The translations under genes were made by a program, and so were the position numbers. A stretch of DNA of 64,000 nucleotides from positions 357,351,602 to 357,415,601 of the forward strand of contig OZ005652.1 of NCBI GenBank assembly GCA_963930645.1, in the 5' to 3' direction. Within the stretch, counting starts at the first letter, position 1. Each line of letters begins with the position of its first letter. Below are positions 10,836 to 22,994 of this stretch, piece by piece. Source of the DNA: Salticus scenicus (Eukaryota; Arthropoda; Arachnida; Araneae; Salticidae). Below the pieces are notes generated by a model that saw only the letters and a program-made list of their open reading frames with translations, ran no database searches and was not told where the DNA came from.

Positions 10836-11852
10836 AATACCAATACGAATGCTCCTCCGGTGAATAACAACGATGAAATAAAACTTTACCAAATTGGCCG
10901 GTATGTCAGCTCCAATGAAGCTGTTTGGCGTATCTTTGGTTTCCCAATTCATGAACGGGATCCAGCAGTTCTTCATTTAGCCGTCCATCTTGAAAATGGC
11001 CAGCGTGTATATTTCACGAGCGAGACAGCGATTGATCGTGCTATAAATCCACCAAAAACTACACTCACCGAATTTTTTGAATTGTGTAATCGTGCGGATG
11101 CTTTTGCACGGGCATTACTCTATTCAGAAGTACCACGCTATTTCACATGGGCTCCAACAAAAAAATGGATGCCCCGCAAGCAAGGCACGCCGATTGATGC
11201 ATGTCCCGGTTTATTCAAATCAAACACCTTGGGACGAGTATTTACAGTCAATCCAAGGCAGACTGAGTGCTTTTATCTTCGACTGTTATTGGTTAATATC
11301 ATCGGCCCTTTGTTATTTCAAAATTTACGTAAAGTGAATGGACAACAGTATCCAACGTATAAAGATGCATGCCTTGCACTCGGCTTGCTGGAAGACGACA
11401 ACCAGTGGGAGTGTATGCTTGCTGAAGAGGGACTGAACTGTACAGCAAAACAAATTCGTCTACTAATCGCTATAGTGTTGACTACATGTTTCCCGGCCCG
11501 AGCAGAGACATTATGGGATAATCACAAAGATTCAATGACTGATGATATATTGCATCAACATCGTTCACGGTGCAACGATCTGACGATAGTATCCAGTGAC
11601 GCTATGTACAATGAAGCATTGATTGCTATTGAAGATCTTTGCATTGTCATTGCCAACTTACCACTCAGTCATTTCGGTACGCATTCAACAAATCGAAATG
11701 CATCTGATTTAATAAGCACTGAATTGAATCGTGAACTACAATACAATACTGTAGAAATGGCAGCGATTGTTGCTCGCAATGTCCCACTAATGAATGAAGA
11801 ACAAAGAACCATTTACGACCGCATCATGCTCGCAGTTTTCGCAGGAAAATGT

Positions 11853-11886
<34 letters not shown>

Positions 11887-13190
11887 GGGGGGGGGGCGGT
11901 GCACCAGGTGGAACTGGCAAAACATTCCTTATTTCGCTAATTCTCGCCGAAATACGATCAAATAATGGCATCGCATTGGCTGTTGCATCATCTGGCATTG
12001 CGGCAACTTTATTGGATGGAGGCAGAACAGCTCATTCATTATTTAAACTGCCACTAAATATTCAAAATAACCCAGACGCAGTGTGCAACATAAAAAAAAC
12101 AATCGTCCTTGGCCAACAGTGCTGAAATAGTGTAAAATTCTTATCTGGGATGAATGCACTATGGCACACAAACATTCGATTGAGGCGTCGAACAGGACAT
12201 TGAAAGATATAAAAAAAAAAAAAACGAAAAACTATTTGGCGGCACTCTGTTACTCTTTTCAGGTGATTTCAGACAAGCACTTCCCGTTATTCCGCGTTCA
12301 ACATACGCTGATGAGATCAACGCGTGCTTAAAATCATCGTCAATGTGGCATAATGTTGAAAAAGTACAATTAAAAGTAAATTTGTGCGTTCAAAAGCTTC
12401 AAGATCCATCCGCTGAAACATTCTCAAAACAATTGTTAGATATCGGCGATGGAAAAGTTACTACAGATGAAATTGGATGCATAAAATTACCGACCGATTT
12501 CTGCACAATCATTGATTCTCAAGATGCTCTTATTGACCAGATATTTCCCGATGTACACAGACGATACACAAATCATGAGTGGCTGGCAGAAAGAGCAATT
12601 TTAGCAGCAAAAATGTGGACGCCAACGAATTGAATCTCAAGATACAACATTTGTTACCAGGAGACTTTGTGTCACGCAAATCTAATGATACAGTTTGAGA
12701 TGCCACCGAAGCTGTAAATTATCCAACAAAGTTTTTAAACTCATTGGATTTACCAGGCATGCCACCGCATGTTTTACAACTGAAGGTTGGATCTCCGGTT
12801 ATTTTGCTTCGTAATTTGAACCCACCACGGTTGTGCAACGGCACGCGATTAGTCATAAAAAAATTAATGAAAAATGTAATCGAAGCCATCATTTTAAATG
12901 ACAAATTCCGAGGTGAAAATATATTATTACTGCGAATCCCTATTATACCCACAGATGTGCCAGTTCAATTTAAACGCCCTCAATTTCCAATTAGATTGGC
13001 ATTTGCAATGACTATCAATAAGTCTCAGGGCCAAACGATGTCTGTCTGTGACTTAGATTTGAGCACATCATGTTTTTCACACGGACAATTATACGTGGCT
13101 CTCGAGTGGGCAAACCATCCAGTTTGTTTGTATTGGCGAAAGATGGTATAACAAAAAATATTGTACACTCTGTTGCATTAAGGGATTGAT
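10812..13190 (+). pseudogene. Helitron Pif1-like helicase remnant, copy 1
   Basis: Three open blocks (10812-12125, 12343-12633, 12744-13151) in mixed frames encode the linker and superfamily 1B helicase. Motif I is GAPGGTGKT. Motif II reads WDECTMAHKHSIEA out of frame near 12150. Motif III reads FSGDFRQALPVI near 12260. A later motif is FAMTINKSQGQT. The C-terminal GQLYVAL is followed by EWANHP where functional copies have an SR-type motif VI, so the arginine finger region is degraded. Immediately before the P-loop is a run of 30 T and 11 G (11856-11896). It is translated as consecutive Phe then Gly and keeps the frame open. The remnant is non-functional because of frame breaks and an in-frame stop near 12697. 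Confidence 0.88.
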
Positions 13191-13668
13191 ATTGTTTTTT
13201 AGTAATATTGTTATAAGTAGCGATATGTATATAATTTTAAAGAATCAATTTTAATAAATTAAAAAAATAAATGATTGGTGTTTTGTTATTTTTATATTCT
13301 TTCACCGTTCACAGCGCTCCATACATCTGCCACTTATATACCACATCCTTACACACTTACAATAAGTTAGTTATTTTTTTCTAGCAAAATATTCTCTATA
13401 AATAATTTATATGACAAAACAACGTTTGTCGGGTCAGCTATAGTCCGTGTAAACTGAATTGGCCTGTGAAGGTCACTACTCCCCGGTCAATTTTCCTAGA
13501 AATGACCCATGTGATCCCGTTATCGCTCTTTCTTTTCCCACCCCATTTGAGCAATTGTTTGACTAGGAGAATATTTCGTTCAGATACAATAATAGTTCAC
13601 TTTTGGCTTGTTCTTTTGCTCCGTTGGCATTTACTTTTTCTCGTCGTTTTATTTTCGTATCATTTACT

Positions 13669-14035
13669 ATGGCTGGTAATCCTGATATAAGGATACAATC
13701 TAAAGTGATTATTTATCATGTTTAGTTATCATAATTTTTTTTACTTAAAATTAAATCCCACAAAGGACATAGCAGAATTTCTTCTTTATTAGACCTGAAA
13801 ATTGTCCTAATCTCAATCCGCTCGAAAATGTTTAGTCTATAAAGGAGGATGGGGATTTGAAATTTGTAGCCTGCAACTTTGAAAGAACTAGCAAAAAATA
13901 TTTATGATGTTTTGCACAGTGAAATTTCTGAGCTTCATGTTAAAAAACTGTAAAATACTATGCCATTGTGCATTAAATCAGTAATCCCATATATAGGCCG
14001 AATTATCCAATCCAGAATACATATTTTTATTAAAT
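13669..14035 (+). pseudogene. Tc1/mariner-like transposase remnant, unit 1
   Basis: Near 13791 the frame reads RPENCPNLNPLENV then a stop then SIK. This is the conserved P-D-L-N-P-I-E-N-x-W block around the third catalytic acid of Tc1-like DDE transposases, with the Trp codon turned to TAG. After a frame change, LKELAKNIYDVLHSEISELH and VKKL-stop-NTMPLCIK continue to about 14033, as expected for the C-terminus. An ATG reading MAGNPDIRIQSKV at 13669 may be the original N-terminus joined by an internal deletion. No terminal inverted repeats could be assigned. It is inactive. Confidence 0.72.
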
Positions 14036-14341
14036 AATTGTTTAGATCTAACAAATAAATAGTTTTATTTCATAAAATAGCACTTGTTTATTTCATATAA
14101 TAAATCATGATAGAATACAAAGTATATGTTTATTATATTACGTTTAAAAAGAAAATTTCATGTAGATTTTTATTAAATACTACATAAAGTGTAACAAAAC
14201 GGATTATTAAATCGAAAATGTACATAGGTATCATGTTATGACTTCCGTATTATACAAACATAACAATTTTATTTGTTGCAATCATTAGTTTTTAAATTAT
14301 TACAAACCCAAAAGGTATAAATAAATTTTTCTGTAGTGCGG

Positions 14342-14373
<32 letters not shown>

Positions 14374-14536
14374 TCACTTAGTGTATATATATATATTAGA
14401 ATTCAGAATTCAGATTCTTATAGTCCAAAATGTACCGTATTTTGCGTAAGAATCAGCAAAAATGGTAACAGGGTTCGATTTATTTTCATATAGGCAACAA
14501 ATTGCTTTTTAGCTTTAAAACAAATTTAAAATAAAG

Positions 14537-14576
<40 letters not shown>

Positions 14577-15944
14577 TCGATGATTTACTTAATAGAGGAC
14601 ATAAATAAAGCATTTTTAAACTGATTTAAAAATAATCAGGCATATTTAAGAGTTAAGAAAACTGAACACTCTGTTGCAAACGGACGAAAGTGTAATATTT
14701 TATAATTATTTGATCAATGTTCGCTGATACTAGATTATTATATAAACTATTGATAGTTTTGAAAAAGTTTATATTTGCTACTTATTATTGATAGTATTGG
14801 TAGTTATTGAAAAGTTTGATATTTGCTTATTTTGTCTGAAGATAGAAAAGAAATAATAACAATATTAAGTTATGTAATCAAACAGGGGTGTAACATAGTT
14901 AAAAAGTAGCCGGTCCAAATTTGATAATCATTAGCTAGAATCTATATTCTATTTCGGTAGTAAATAATTAGTTAATATTTTAACGCTATTTCTGCAGAAC
15001 TGTAACCATCTCAATAATACATTTGCATGAAGTTTTTATTAGTTAAATGTTCATTGCTTGAAATTTATGAGTATGCGAAGCTTGATTTCTACAGTATAAA
15101 GTTTATTATTAAAAGAATAAAAATACCATTTCTGCTTAATTGAAATAAATATAATTACTTACTAATTATTTATATACTTTTCGTAAATATACTGAGAAGT
15201 AGTGTTCTGTTTCATATAATAGTATTATAGCTCAAAAAATAATAAAGAAAAAATATACCAACTATTCCTTAAACTAGGTTTTAATAGAAATTTTTAACAT
15301 TTTCTTTTTATAAATATTTTTTTCTAAAAATATGAATCGAAATGTTGTATTTAAGTAACAATAATACTATATATATATTTATGTATTGCTAATTATATCT
15401 ACATAATTAAAAAGGCGATATATATATATCTTTATATATATATTTCTTTTGTGCATGTGTATGTCACTGAACTCCTCCTAAACGGCTGGACTGAGTTTAA
15501 TGAAATTTTTTGTGTGTCTTCAGGTGGATTCGAGAATGGTTTAGATTTACAAATGAAAGTTGTAACTTAATTAGATCTTTCTTAATTAATTTTTAACCAA
15601 CTCTTTCAACAACTTTTCCACCTAGATGGCGTGAGTTATCGTAAACACGATGTCAGAATTTATTTAATGTTGAAATGAAAAATGAATTTTTAACCGTATC
15701 TTACGAAGTGTTTAAAATATTTTTTCAAAGTTAATATTTTAGAATCGTAAATACGATGTCAGAATTTATTTAATGTTGAAATGAAAAATGAATTTTTAAC
15801 CGTAAGTGTTTAAAATATTTTTTCAGCGTTAATATTGTTAAAATGTTAAAATTAGTTAAAATGGTATATTCTTTTAAAAAATTCGTCAATATCCGACGGA
15901 GTTATTTTATGTTAAAATGAAAAATGAATTTTTAGGCCATTATT

Positions 15945-16250
15945 ATTTGTGCAGATGGAAAATGTACTAAAAGTTTTCCGAAAAATTTCACGATCACAAA
16001 TGTTTACGGATATCCAATATATCGTCGAAGAAATCCCGATAATGGGCGGACAATCTTATCATCTATGGCGGTCATCTATGTTAACAACATAGATATTGAC
16101 ATTGATAACAGTTGGGTGGTCCCATATTCGCCTCTGCTGAGCAAAACATTCAATGCTCATATCAATGTTCAGTTCTGCAGTTCAGTGAAGAGCATCAAAT
16201 ACATTTGCAAGTATGTGAAAAAAGGCAGTGATGGCTGTATTTCGAGTTGA
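15945..16250 (+). pseudogene. Helitron Rep fragment, copy 2
   Basis: Same landmarks as copy 1: a CTKSFPKNF block, YRRRNPDNGR, and KYICKYVKKGSD with both tyrosines. It ends at the same frame break (GCISS-stop at 16250). The KYVNKG asparagine is replaced by lysine. An extra G near 16046 keeps the frame better than in copy 1. Confidence 0.8.
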
Positions 16251-19240
16251 AAATACCAATGGGAATGCTCCTCCGGTGAATAACAACGATGAAATAACAC
16301 TTTACCAAACTGGCCGGTATGTCAGCTCCAATGAAGCTGTTTGGCGTATCTTTGGTTTCCCAATTCTTGAACGGGATCCAGCAGTTCTTCATTTAGCCGT
16401 CCATCTTGAAAATGGACAGCGTGTATATTTCACGAGCGAGACAGCGATTGATCGTACTATAAATCCACCAAAAACTACAATCACCGAATTTTTTGAATTG
16501 TGTAATCGTGCGGATGCTTTTGCACGGACATTACTCTATTCAGAAGTAACACGCTATTTCACATGGGCTCCAACAAAAAAATGGATGCCCCGCAAGCAAG
16601 GCACGCCGATTGATGCATGTCCCGGTTTATTCAAATCAAACACCTTGGGACGAGTATTTACAGTCAATCCAAGGCAGACTGAGTGCTTTTATCTTCGACT
16701 GTCATTGGTTAATATCATCGGCCCTTTGTTATTTCAAGATTTACGTAAAGTGAATGGACAACAGTATCCAACGTATAAATATGCATGCCTTGCACTCGGC
16801 TTGCTGGAAGACGACAACCAGTGGGAGTGTATGCTTGCTGAAGAGGGACTGAACTGTACAGCAAAACAAATTCGTCTACTAATCGCTATAGTGTTGACTA
16901 CATGTTTCCCGGCCCGAGCAGAGACATTATGGGATAATCACAAAGATTCAATGACTGATGATATATTGCATCAACATCGTTCACGGTGCAACGATCTAAC
17001 GAAAGTATTCAGTGACACTATGTACAATGAAGCATTGATTGCTATTGAAGGTCTTTGCATTATCATTGCCAACTTACCACTCAGTCATTTCGGTACGCAT
17101 TCAACAAATCGAAATGCATCTGATTTAATAAGCACTGAATTGAATCGTGAACTACAATACAATACTGAAAAATGGCAGCGATTGTTGCTCGCAATGTCCC
17201 ACTAATGAATGAAGAACAAAGAACCATTTACGACCGTATCATGCTCGCAGTTTTGGCAGGAAAAGGTGGATTCTTTTTTTTTGGGGGGGGTGCACCAGGT
17301 GGAACTGGCAAAACATTCCTTATTTCGCTAATTCTCGCCGAAATACGATCAAATAATGGCATTGCATTGGCTGTTGCATCATCTGGCATTGCGGCAACTT
17401 TATTGGATGGAGGCAGAACAGCTCATTCATTATTTAAACTGCCACTAAATGTTCAAATTAACCCAGACGCAGTGTGCAACATAAAAAAAAAAAAATCGTC
17501 CCTGGCCAACAGTGCTGAAATAATGTAAAATTATTATCTGGGATGAATGCACTATGGCACACAAACATTCGATTGAGGCGTCGAACAGGACATTGAAAGA
17601 TATAAAAAAAAAACGACGAACTATTTAGCGGCATTCTGTTACTCTTTTCAGGTGATTTCAGACAAGCACTTCCCGTTATTCCGCATTCAACATAGAGGGC
17701 GATTAAAAGTAATTGTAGTTATATCACTATGGCATCTAAATTGCAATTTTAATTAAATAAAAATAAAATAAGAAGCATTGGATTTATTGCAATGTTATAG
17801 AAATGATACCGTTATGTATTTATATTTTTATTTATTTTATAATAACAAAATTTAGATTACGTGTAATGTGATAGGAGTAGATTCGTGCGAAAAATCTACC
17901 CCATGGCTACTTCATATTCCAGATATTAAATAGAACCTCACAATAATTAAGACACAAATAAAAAATCACATTTAAATTACGTTTTGAACAGTAATATTTC
18001 TGCATTTGGGATGTTTCAGTCACTTTAACCGAACTATTGTGTTGATTAAAAAATAAATAAATAATAAAGTAATAATAATAATAATAATGTATAATATATA
18101 TTTTCCGACATTTATATAAACAAAAATGCTTTAAAATAAAATAAAATAATACTATGTATGGCTTGTCAGAAAAAAAACAAAAAAAAAAAAAAAAAAAAAG
18201 GAGAAATGTGATTAATACTGAATTTGTAAGCCATATTGAAAGTTTTCACTTTTTTTTTTCTTTGGAAAAACGCAATTGCTGTATATTAACAGTAAAATAT
18301 GCTGGCACCCATATTGCCAGCATTTTTTGCTGTAAACTTACCGTGGTTTTTTTTACAGTGTACGCTGATGAGATCAACGCGTGCTTAAAATCATCGTCAA
18401 TGTGGCATAATGTTGAAAAAGTAAATGAAAGTAAATTTGTGCGTTCAAAAGCTTCAAGATCCATCCGCTGAAACATTCTCAAAACAATTGTTAGATATCG
18501 GCGATGGAAAAGTTACTACAGATGAAATTGGATGCATAAAATTACCGACCGATTTCTGCACAATCATTGATTCTCAAGATGCTCGTATTGACCAGATATT
18601 TCCCGATATACACAGACGATACACAAATCATGAGTGGCTGGCAGAAAGAGCAATTTTAGCAGCAAAAATGTGGACGCCAACGAATTGAATCTCAAGATAC
18701 AACATTTGTTACCAGGAGACTTGGTGTCACGCAAATCTAATGATACAGTTTGAGATGCCACCGAAGCTGTAAATTATCCAACAAAGTTTTTAAACTCATT
18801 GGATTTACCAGGCATGCCACCGCATATTTTACAACTGAAGGTTGGATCTCCGGTTATTTTGCTTCATAATTTGAACCCACCACGGTTGTGCAACGGCACG
18901 CGATTAGTCATAAAAAAATTAATGAAAAATGTTATCGAAGCCATCATTTTAAATGACAAATTCCGAGGTGAAAATATATTATTACTGCGAATCCCTATTA
19001 TACCCACAGATGTGCCAGTTCAATTTAAACGCCCTCAATTTCCAATTAGATTGGCATTTGCAATGACTATCAATAAGTCTCAGGGCCAAACGATGTCTGT
19101 CTGTGACTTAGATTTGAGCACATCATGTTTTTCACACGGACAATTATACGTGGCTCTCGAGTGGGCAAACCATCCAGTTTGTTTGTATTGGCGAAAGATG
19201 GTATAACAAAAAATATTGTACACTCTGTTGCATTAAGGGA
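16228..19240 (+). pseudogene. Helitron Pif1-like helicase remnant, copy 2
   Basis: Open blocks are 16228-17205, 17172-17528, 18425-18688 and 18799-19206. A small indel near 17165 (GAAAAATGG versus GTAGAAATGG in copy 1) splits the first block. The P-loop GAPGGTGKT is preceded by a much shorter homopolymer pair (9 T, 8 G at 17274-17290) than in copy 1. Motifs II and III are in other frames near 17545-17690, after which the 666-bp insertion disrupts the gene. The C-terminal block is almost identical to copy 1, including the degraded GQLYVALEWANHP end. Confidence 0.87.
17695..18360. mobile_element. 666-bp non-autonomous insertion in Helitron copy 2
   Basis: It is absent from the paralogous position in copy 1 (near 12300), where the sequence runs straight through CAACATACGCTG. 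The insert starts GAGGGCGATTAAAAGTAATTG-like and ends TTTTTTACAGTG, flanked by TA on each side (17693-17694 and 18361-18362). That suggests TA-target (Tc1/mariner-class) integration. The last 100 bp contain a strong hairpin: 18289-18307 pairs with 18315-18333 (17 of 19 positions, core ATGCTGGCA/TGCCAGCAT). The left end is not a reverse complement of the right end, so it is not a simple MITE. There is no long coding frame. Confidence 0.8.
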
Positions 19241-19550
19241 TTGATATTGTTTTTTAGTAATATTGTTATAAGTAGCGATATGTATATAATTTTAAAGAAT
19301 CAATTTTAATAAATTAAAAAAATAAATGATTGGTGTTTTGTTATTCTTATATTCTTTCACCGTTCACAGCGCTCCATACATCTGCCACTTATATACCACA
19401 TCCTTACACACTTACAATAAGTTAGTTATTTTTTTCTAGCAAAATATTCTCTAGAAATAATTTATATGACAAAACAACGTTTGTCGGGTCAGCTATAGTC
19501 CGTGTAAACTGAATTGACCTGTGAAGGTCACTACTCCCCGGTCAATTTTG

Positions 19551-19735
19551 ATGGGGATTTGAAATTTGTAGCCTACAACTTTGAAAGAACTAGCAAAAAA
19601 TATTTATGATGTTTTGCACAGTGAAATTTCTGAGCTTCATGTTAAAAAACTGTAAAATACTATGCCATTGTGCATTAAAGCAGTAATCCCATATATAGGC
19701 CGAAATATCCAATCCAGAATACATATTTTTATTAA
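19551..19735 (+). pseudogene. Tc1/mariner-like transposase remnant, unit 2
   Basis: Paralogue of the C-terminal part of the unit 1 remnant: the same LKELAKNIYDVLH and NTMPLCIK blocks. The PNLNPLENV block and everything upstream to the GGTCAATTTT junction are missing. This is a deletion of about 354 bp corresponding to 13495-13848 of unit 1. Confidence 0.72.
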
Positions 19736-20038
19736 ATAATTGTTTAGATCTAACAAATAAATAGTTTTATTTCATAAAATAGCACTTGTTTATTTCATAT
19801 AATAAATCATGATAGAATACAAATGTTTATTATATTACGTTTAAAAAGAAAATTTCATGTAGATTTTTATTAAATACTACATAAAGTGTAACAAAACGAA
19901 TTATTAAATCGAAAATGTACATAGGTATCATGTTATGACTTCCGTATGATACAAACATAACAATTTTATTTGTTGCAATCATTTGTTTTTAAATTATTAC
20001 AAACTCAAAAGGTATAAATAAATTTTTCTGTAGTGCGG

Positions 20039-20070
<32 letters not shown>

Positions 20071-20135
20071 CACTTAGTGTGTATATATATATATTAGAAT
20101 TCAGAATTCAGATTCTTATAGTCCAAAATGTACCG

Positions 20136-20440
20136 GAAGAATAAATCTGATAAATTAATTTGTCTACATTATTCGCTATTAGCAGTTAATATCGTTTTAA
20201 GACTAGAAAAAGAGAAACGACCGCTTTAACTGCAAAGCTATTTTATAATAAGAATAAATAATTCATAGCTAAAGAGCATTTAAAAATGATTACTAAAAAA
20301 AAAAAATTACTTTATTCTGCCCTGTAAACTAATTGTTGGTGTTAATCATATAGTTTTAGGTATTAAATAAGTCATAGATCGTAAAATTATATTAAAATTC
20401 CTTAGCTACAGGCTTTTCTCAAACCTTTAAACGTGCAGTG
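20136..20440. other. Intron, nothing recognised
   Basis: Unique AT-rich sequence following the end of the tandem duplication. Confidence 0.5.
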
Positions 20441-20484
20441 GATTGGCGGTGCATCGGTTGAGACTAAATTGTTCCTTATTTCCT

Positions 20485-20625
20485 CCTATACTTAGCCAGT
20501 ATCACAGAAAATTCCGAACGAATAAGACGACGAGAGCGACTTGTGTTCGAACCCGGCACCTCCTGTCTACCAGCTTCGAGTGCAGAATCTATTGGCCATT
20601 GGTACCTCTTGGCATTAATAATCTA
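20485..20625 (-). repeat. tRNA-derived SINE fragment
   Basis: The reverse strand has a B-box-like GGTGCCGGGTTCGAACAC and an upstream AGACAGGAGGTGCC..GCTGGTAGAC segment matching the element at 29383-29585. The A-box part is degraded. Confidence 0.55.
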
Positions 20626-21587
20626 TGTGAAATGCAGGATTATTCATTCTTGATTTCTTCTCTTTTTAACTGCTCTCGAAAACAATAACAGTGTGAGATG
20701 AGTAACTGATACCGTAATTTTTTTCTATATGTGACAATGGTAAATGAAATTTAGAAATTCGTTTTAATTAATAAATATGTTAACTCTAAGGATAAGTACA
20801 GGAGGAACTAGTCATGAAAATTTAGAATGTGTTTAACTTCTATAACCTTTTTACGTATCTCAACTAAAATTAAGACACTTTCCTGTTTTTAATCTTGAAA
20901 CATTTTTCTTATTTTATACTTTTTATTGTTCTTGTACATGAAGTAAAAAATGAAAGTATATTTAATATTCTTATATGTAATATATAAGAATAGGTGGTCT
21001 GAAAATTGGAATATTATATAGCTAGATATGAGTGTGTATAAGTATGTATTTTGTATTACTGTGCTCAGCGTGCAGCTATCAGAATTCAATTTTGCTTATT
21101 AAATAACCATATTTCTAACATTTTCTAGATCTCTAAGTAAGAAAATAAAGAACTTTTTACGATTTCTTTCTTCCTAGATCAGAAAGTCTGAAAATTTTAC
21201 TCAGAAACAAATTAAAATAATTTTCCAAGTATATTAGAAAATTAACTTTGTTAAGCTAATAAACGAAAAATTGATAATTATATATTACCTTCATTTTTAA
21301 ATAATACACATAAAAGATAACCTTACGTATAGACAAATATGGAATAAATATAGTGGATTTATACTACAGGTATTCAACACATTATTAAATATATGTATAC
21401 TAGCAATAAAAAAAAAGTAATCTGCTTTCCAATTGCTTTTACTAAGATAACGAAGTTGCGTGGGAAAAAAGATGCGGAGAAGTTAGCGTCCCTTAAAACC
21501 ATGGTAACGGGGGGATGAAGAACCCTGAGAGGTGGCCTTGACAGGTCTATTTTTTTTACACAGAGTATAGTATATATATATATATAT

Positions 21588-21619
<32 letters not shown>

Positions 21620-21775
21620 AGTATATTAATGTGAAAAAGTTGCATTTATACCTGCACATTTTACACCAATTTTTTTTTCATATTTAATATTTCTTTTTTG
21701 CTGCCTACTAAACGTTGTTCTAAAGATAAGGGTACATTCTTTTTCTTTGATAAAATTAGATACAAGCATTCTCTA

Positions 21776-21808
<33 letters not shown>

Positions 21809-21959
21809 AAAGAAAATCACATGGGGATTGTTTATCTAATTAACTGTATTGTATTAATATTTATTTATAATCAACGAATATTAATATTTATTTATAATCA
21901 CTATTCTACGATTGATTGATTGAAAATAATAGTGAAACCCGTTATACTTCAGCTATTTT

Positions 21960-21994
21960 TTTGGAGGGGGAGGGAGGGGGAGGGAGGGGGAGAC
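21960..21994 (+). repeat. G-rich minisatellite with quadruplex potential
   Basis: (GGGAGGGGGA)n-like repeats, about three units, with at least four G-tracts of three or more spaced by single A. Neighbouring sequence (20626-22990) is AT-rich intron with poly-T (21591-21615), poly-A (21779-21806) and (TA)n (22707-22736) and no coding potential. Confidence 0.7.
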
Positions 21995-22705
21995 AAAGAG
22001 AAATTGAGTATTTGCTTTCATTTTATCGTCGACTACTTTTTGAATTTACAGTAACTTATTTGGGGATTTCACATAAGTAGCTCAATAGTTTTAAATTATG
22101 CAACTGAAATGTTTTTAGTTATTATGCATGCGTAGTTAAAATTTTTTAGTAAAACGCATAATTTTTGCATTGTGATTGTAGTATGTACTGTCTAATGTAT
22201 TATGTCAAGTTTCCTAAAAAGAACTTTACATTGAGTTTAATAGCCTGCAATTTATAATTTAAAAGATATCTATTTTATTTATTTATATACTATTTAAAAA
22301 AAAAAAAAAATATCCGTTAAATTTTCATGAATATAAGAAGTATCCTCATAAAAATATATACAGATAATTAGAAGACGATTAGTAGTCGCATACTATAGCT
22401 AGAATATGTTTCAAACATTAATTTTTGCAGATCTAAAACATTTCCTTTTTACTGGTCTTTTGATTTCAGGGCAAATCTTTCACGAAAATTTTTAAGGTGT
22501 ATTATTTGTTTTACTGTCCTGAAGTTTCAGTGTAATTCATCAAGACATCTCTTAGATATTTGTTAAGGCGTTTAAAATTTAAACTATCCGGTCACTTATA
22601 GATAAATAATGTATTTTAATCCTTTGAAAATGTATTAAATTGAGTATTGCTTAATATTAAAGAAACTTTTATCTTGTGTATTAAACAATATGAAAATATT
22701 AAATT

Positions 22706-22739
<34 letters not shown>

Positions 22740-22951
22740 CTCAATTAGAGCATTGTAGGAGGCAAAAGAAATGAATCCATTAAAAGAAAAAGAAAAACTG
22801 AGTGGGAGTATTGCTTAATATTAAAGTAATTTTTTTCTGGCTTTTAAGTAATTAGAATATTAGAATAATTGAAAAAAATCTTTGTTTTATTTTATTTTAT
22901 TTTGATTGCTTTAGAAATAGTCCGATTGCAATCGCTTCGTTAATATATCTA

Positions 22952-22956
<5 letters not shown>

Positions 22957-22991
<35 letters not shown>
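22957..22991. repeat. (AT)n microsatellite
   Basis: AT dinucleotide array of about 35 bp immediately left of the roughly 155-bp tandem array. Confidence 0.95.
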
Positions 22992-22993
<2 letters not shown>

Positions 22994-22994
22994 G

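Larger units (their letters stand above)
9957..13440 (+). mobile_element. Decayed autonomous Helitron, copy 1
   Basis: The 5' end is TC after an A (9956/9957), followed by a TA-rich stretch and a CACTGAACTCCTCCTAAACG block that I recognise from arthropod Helitron 5' ends. The 3' end is a hairpin GACAAA-ACAACG-TTTGTC and then GGGTCAGCTA, close to the canonical CTRR end. The first third is non-coding and carries short tandem blocks (10180-10400). The remainder encodes Rep-like and Pif1 helicase-like protein, broken by frameshifts and stops. The HUH nuclease motif expected upstream of the Rep fragment was not found, so the 5' coding part seems lost. Confidence 0.85.
2935..14437. repeat. Segmental tandem duplication, unit 1
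   Basis: Unit 1 begins TATTTTGCGTAAGAATCAGC at 2935 and ends ..AGTCCAAAATGTACCG at 14437. The same start follows immediately at 14438, and the same end recurs at 20135, where unique sequence begins. The two units align collinearly apart from named events: the Gypsy insertion (3864-9899) only in unit 1, an extra copy of a roughly 58-bp block near 10222-10334 only in unit 1, a 666-bp insertion only in unit 2, and a deletion of about 354 bp in unit 2. Without Gypsy and its duplicated target, unit 1 is about 5.46 kb. The low divergence by eye (scattered single substitutions) indicates a fairly recent duplication. Confidence 0.92.
15429..19495 (+). mobile_element. Decayed autonomous Helitron, copy 2
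   Basis: Paralogue of 9957-13440 produced by the tandem duplication, with the same 5' TC end, the same GACAAA..TTTGTC hairpin and the same GGGTCAGCTA 3' end. It is interrupted in the helicase region by a 666-bp insertion with TA duplications (17695-18360). It has one fewer copy of the roughly 58-bp block in the 5' region. Confidence 0.85.
14438..20135. repeat. Segmental tandem duplication, unit 2
   Basis: Head-to-tail partner of 2935-14437. It preserves the pre-integration site of the Gypsy element near 15369-15380 (a TATATATATATTT stretch with no insert). A simple-sequence tract has diverged: unit 1 has a long A run at about 3041-3065, while unit 2 has (AAT)n followed by a short A run at about 14541-14576. 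Confidence 0.92.

Noticed and set aside
13466..13690. 74-codon hydrophobic frame
   Set aside because: It falls in the decayed Tc1-like region, with no counterpart in unit 2 and low-complexity hydrophobic content.
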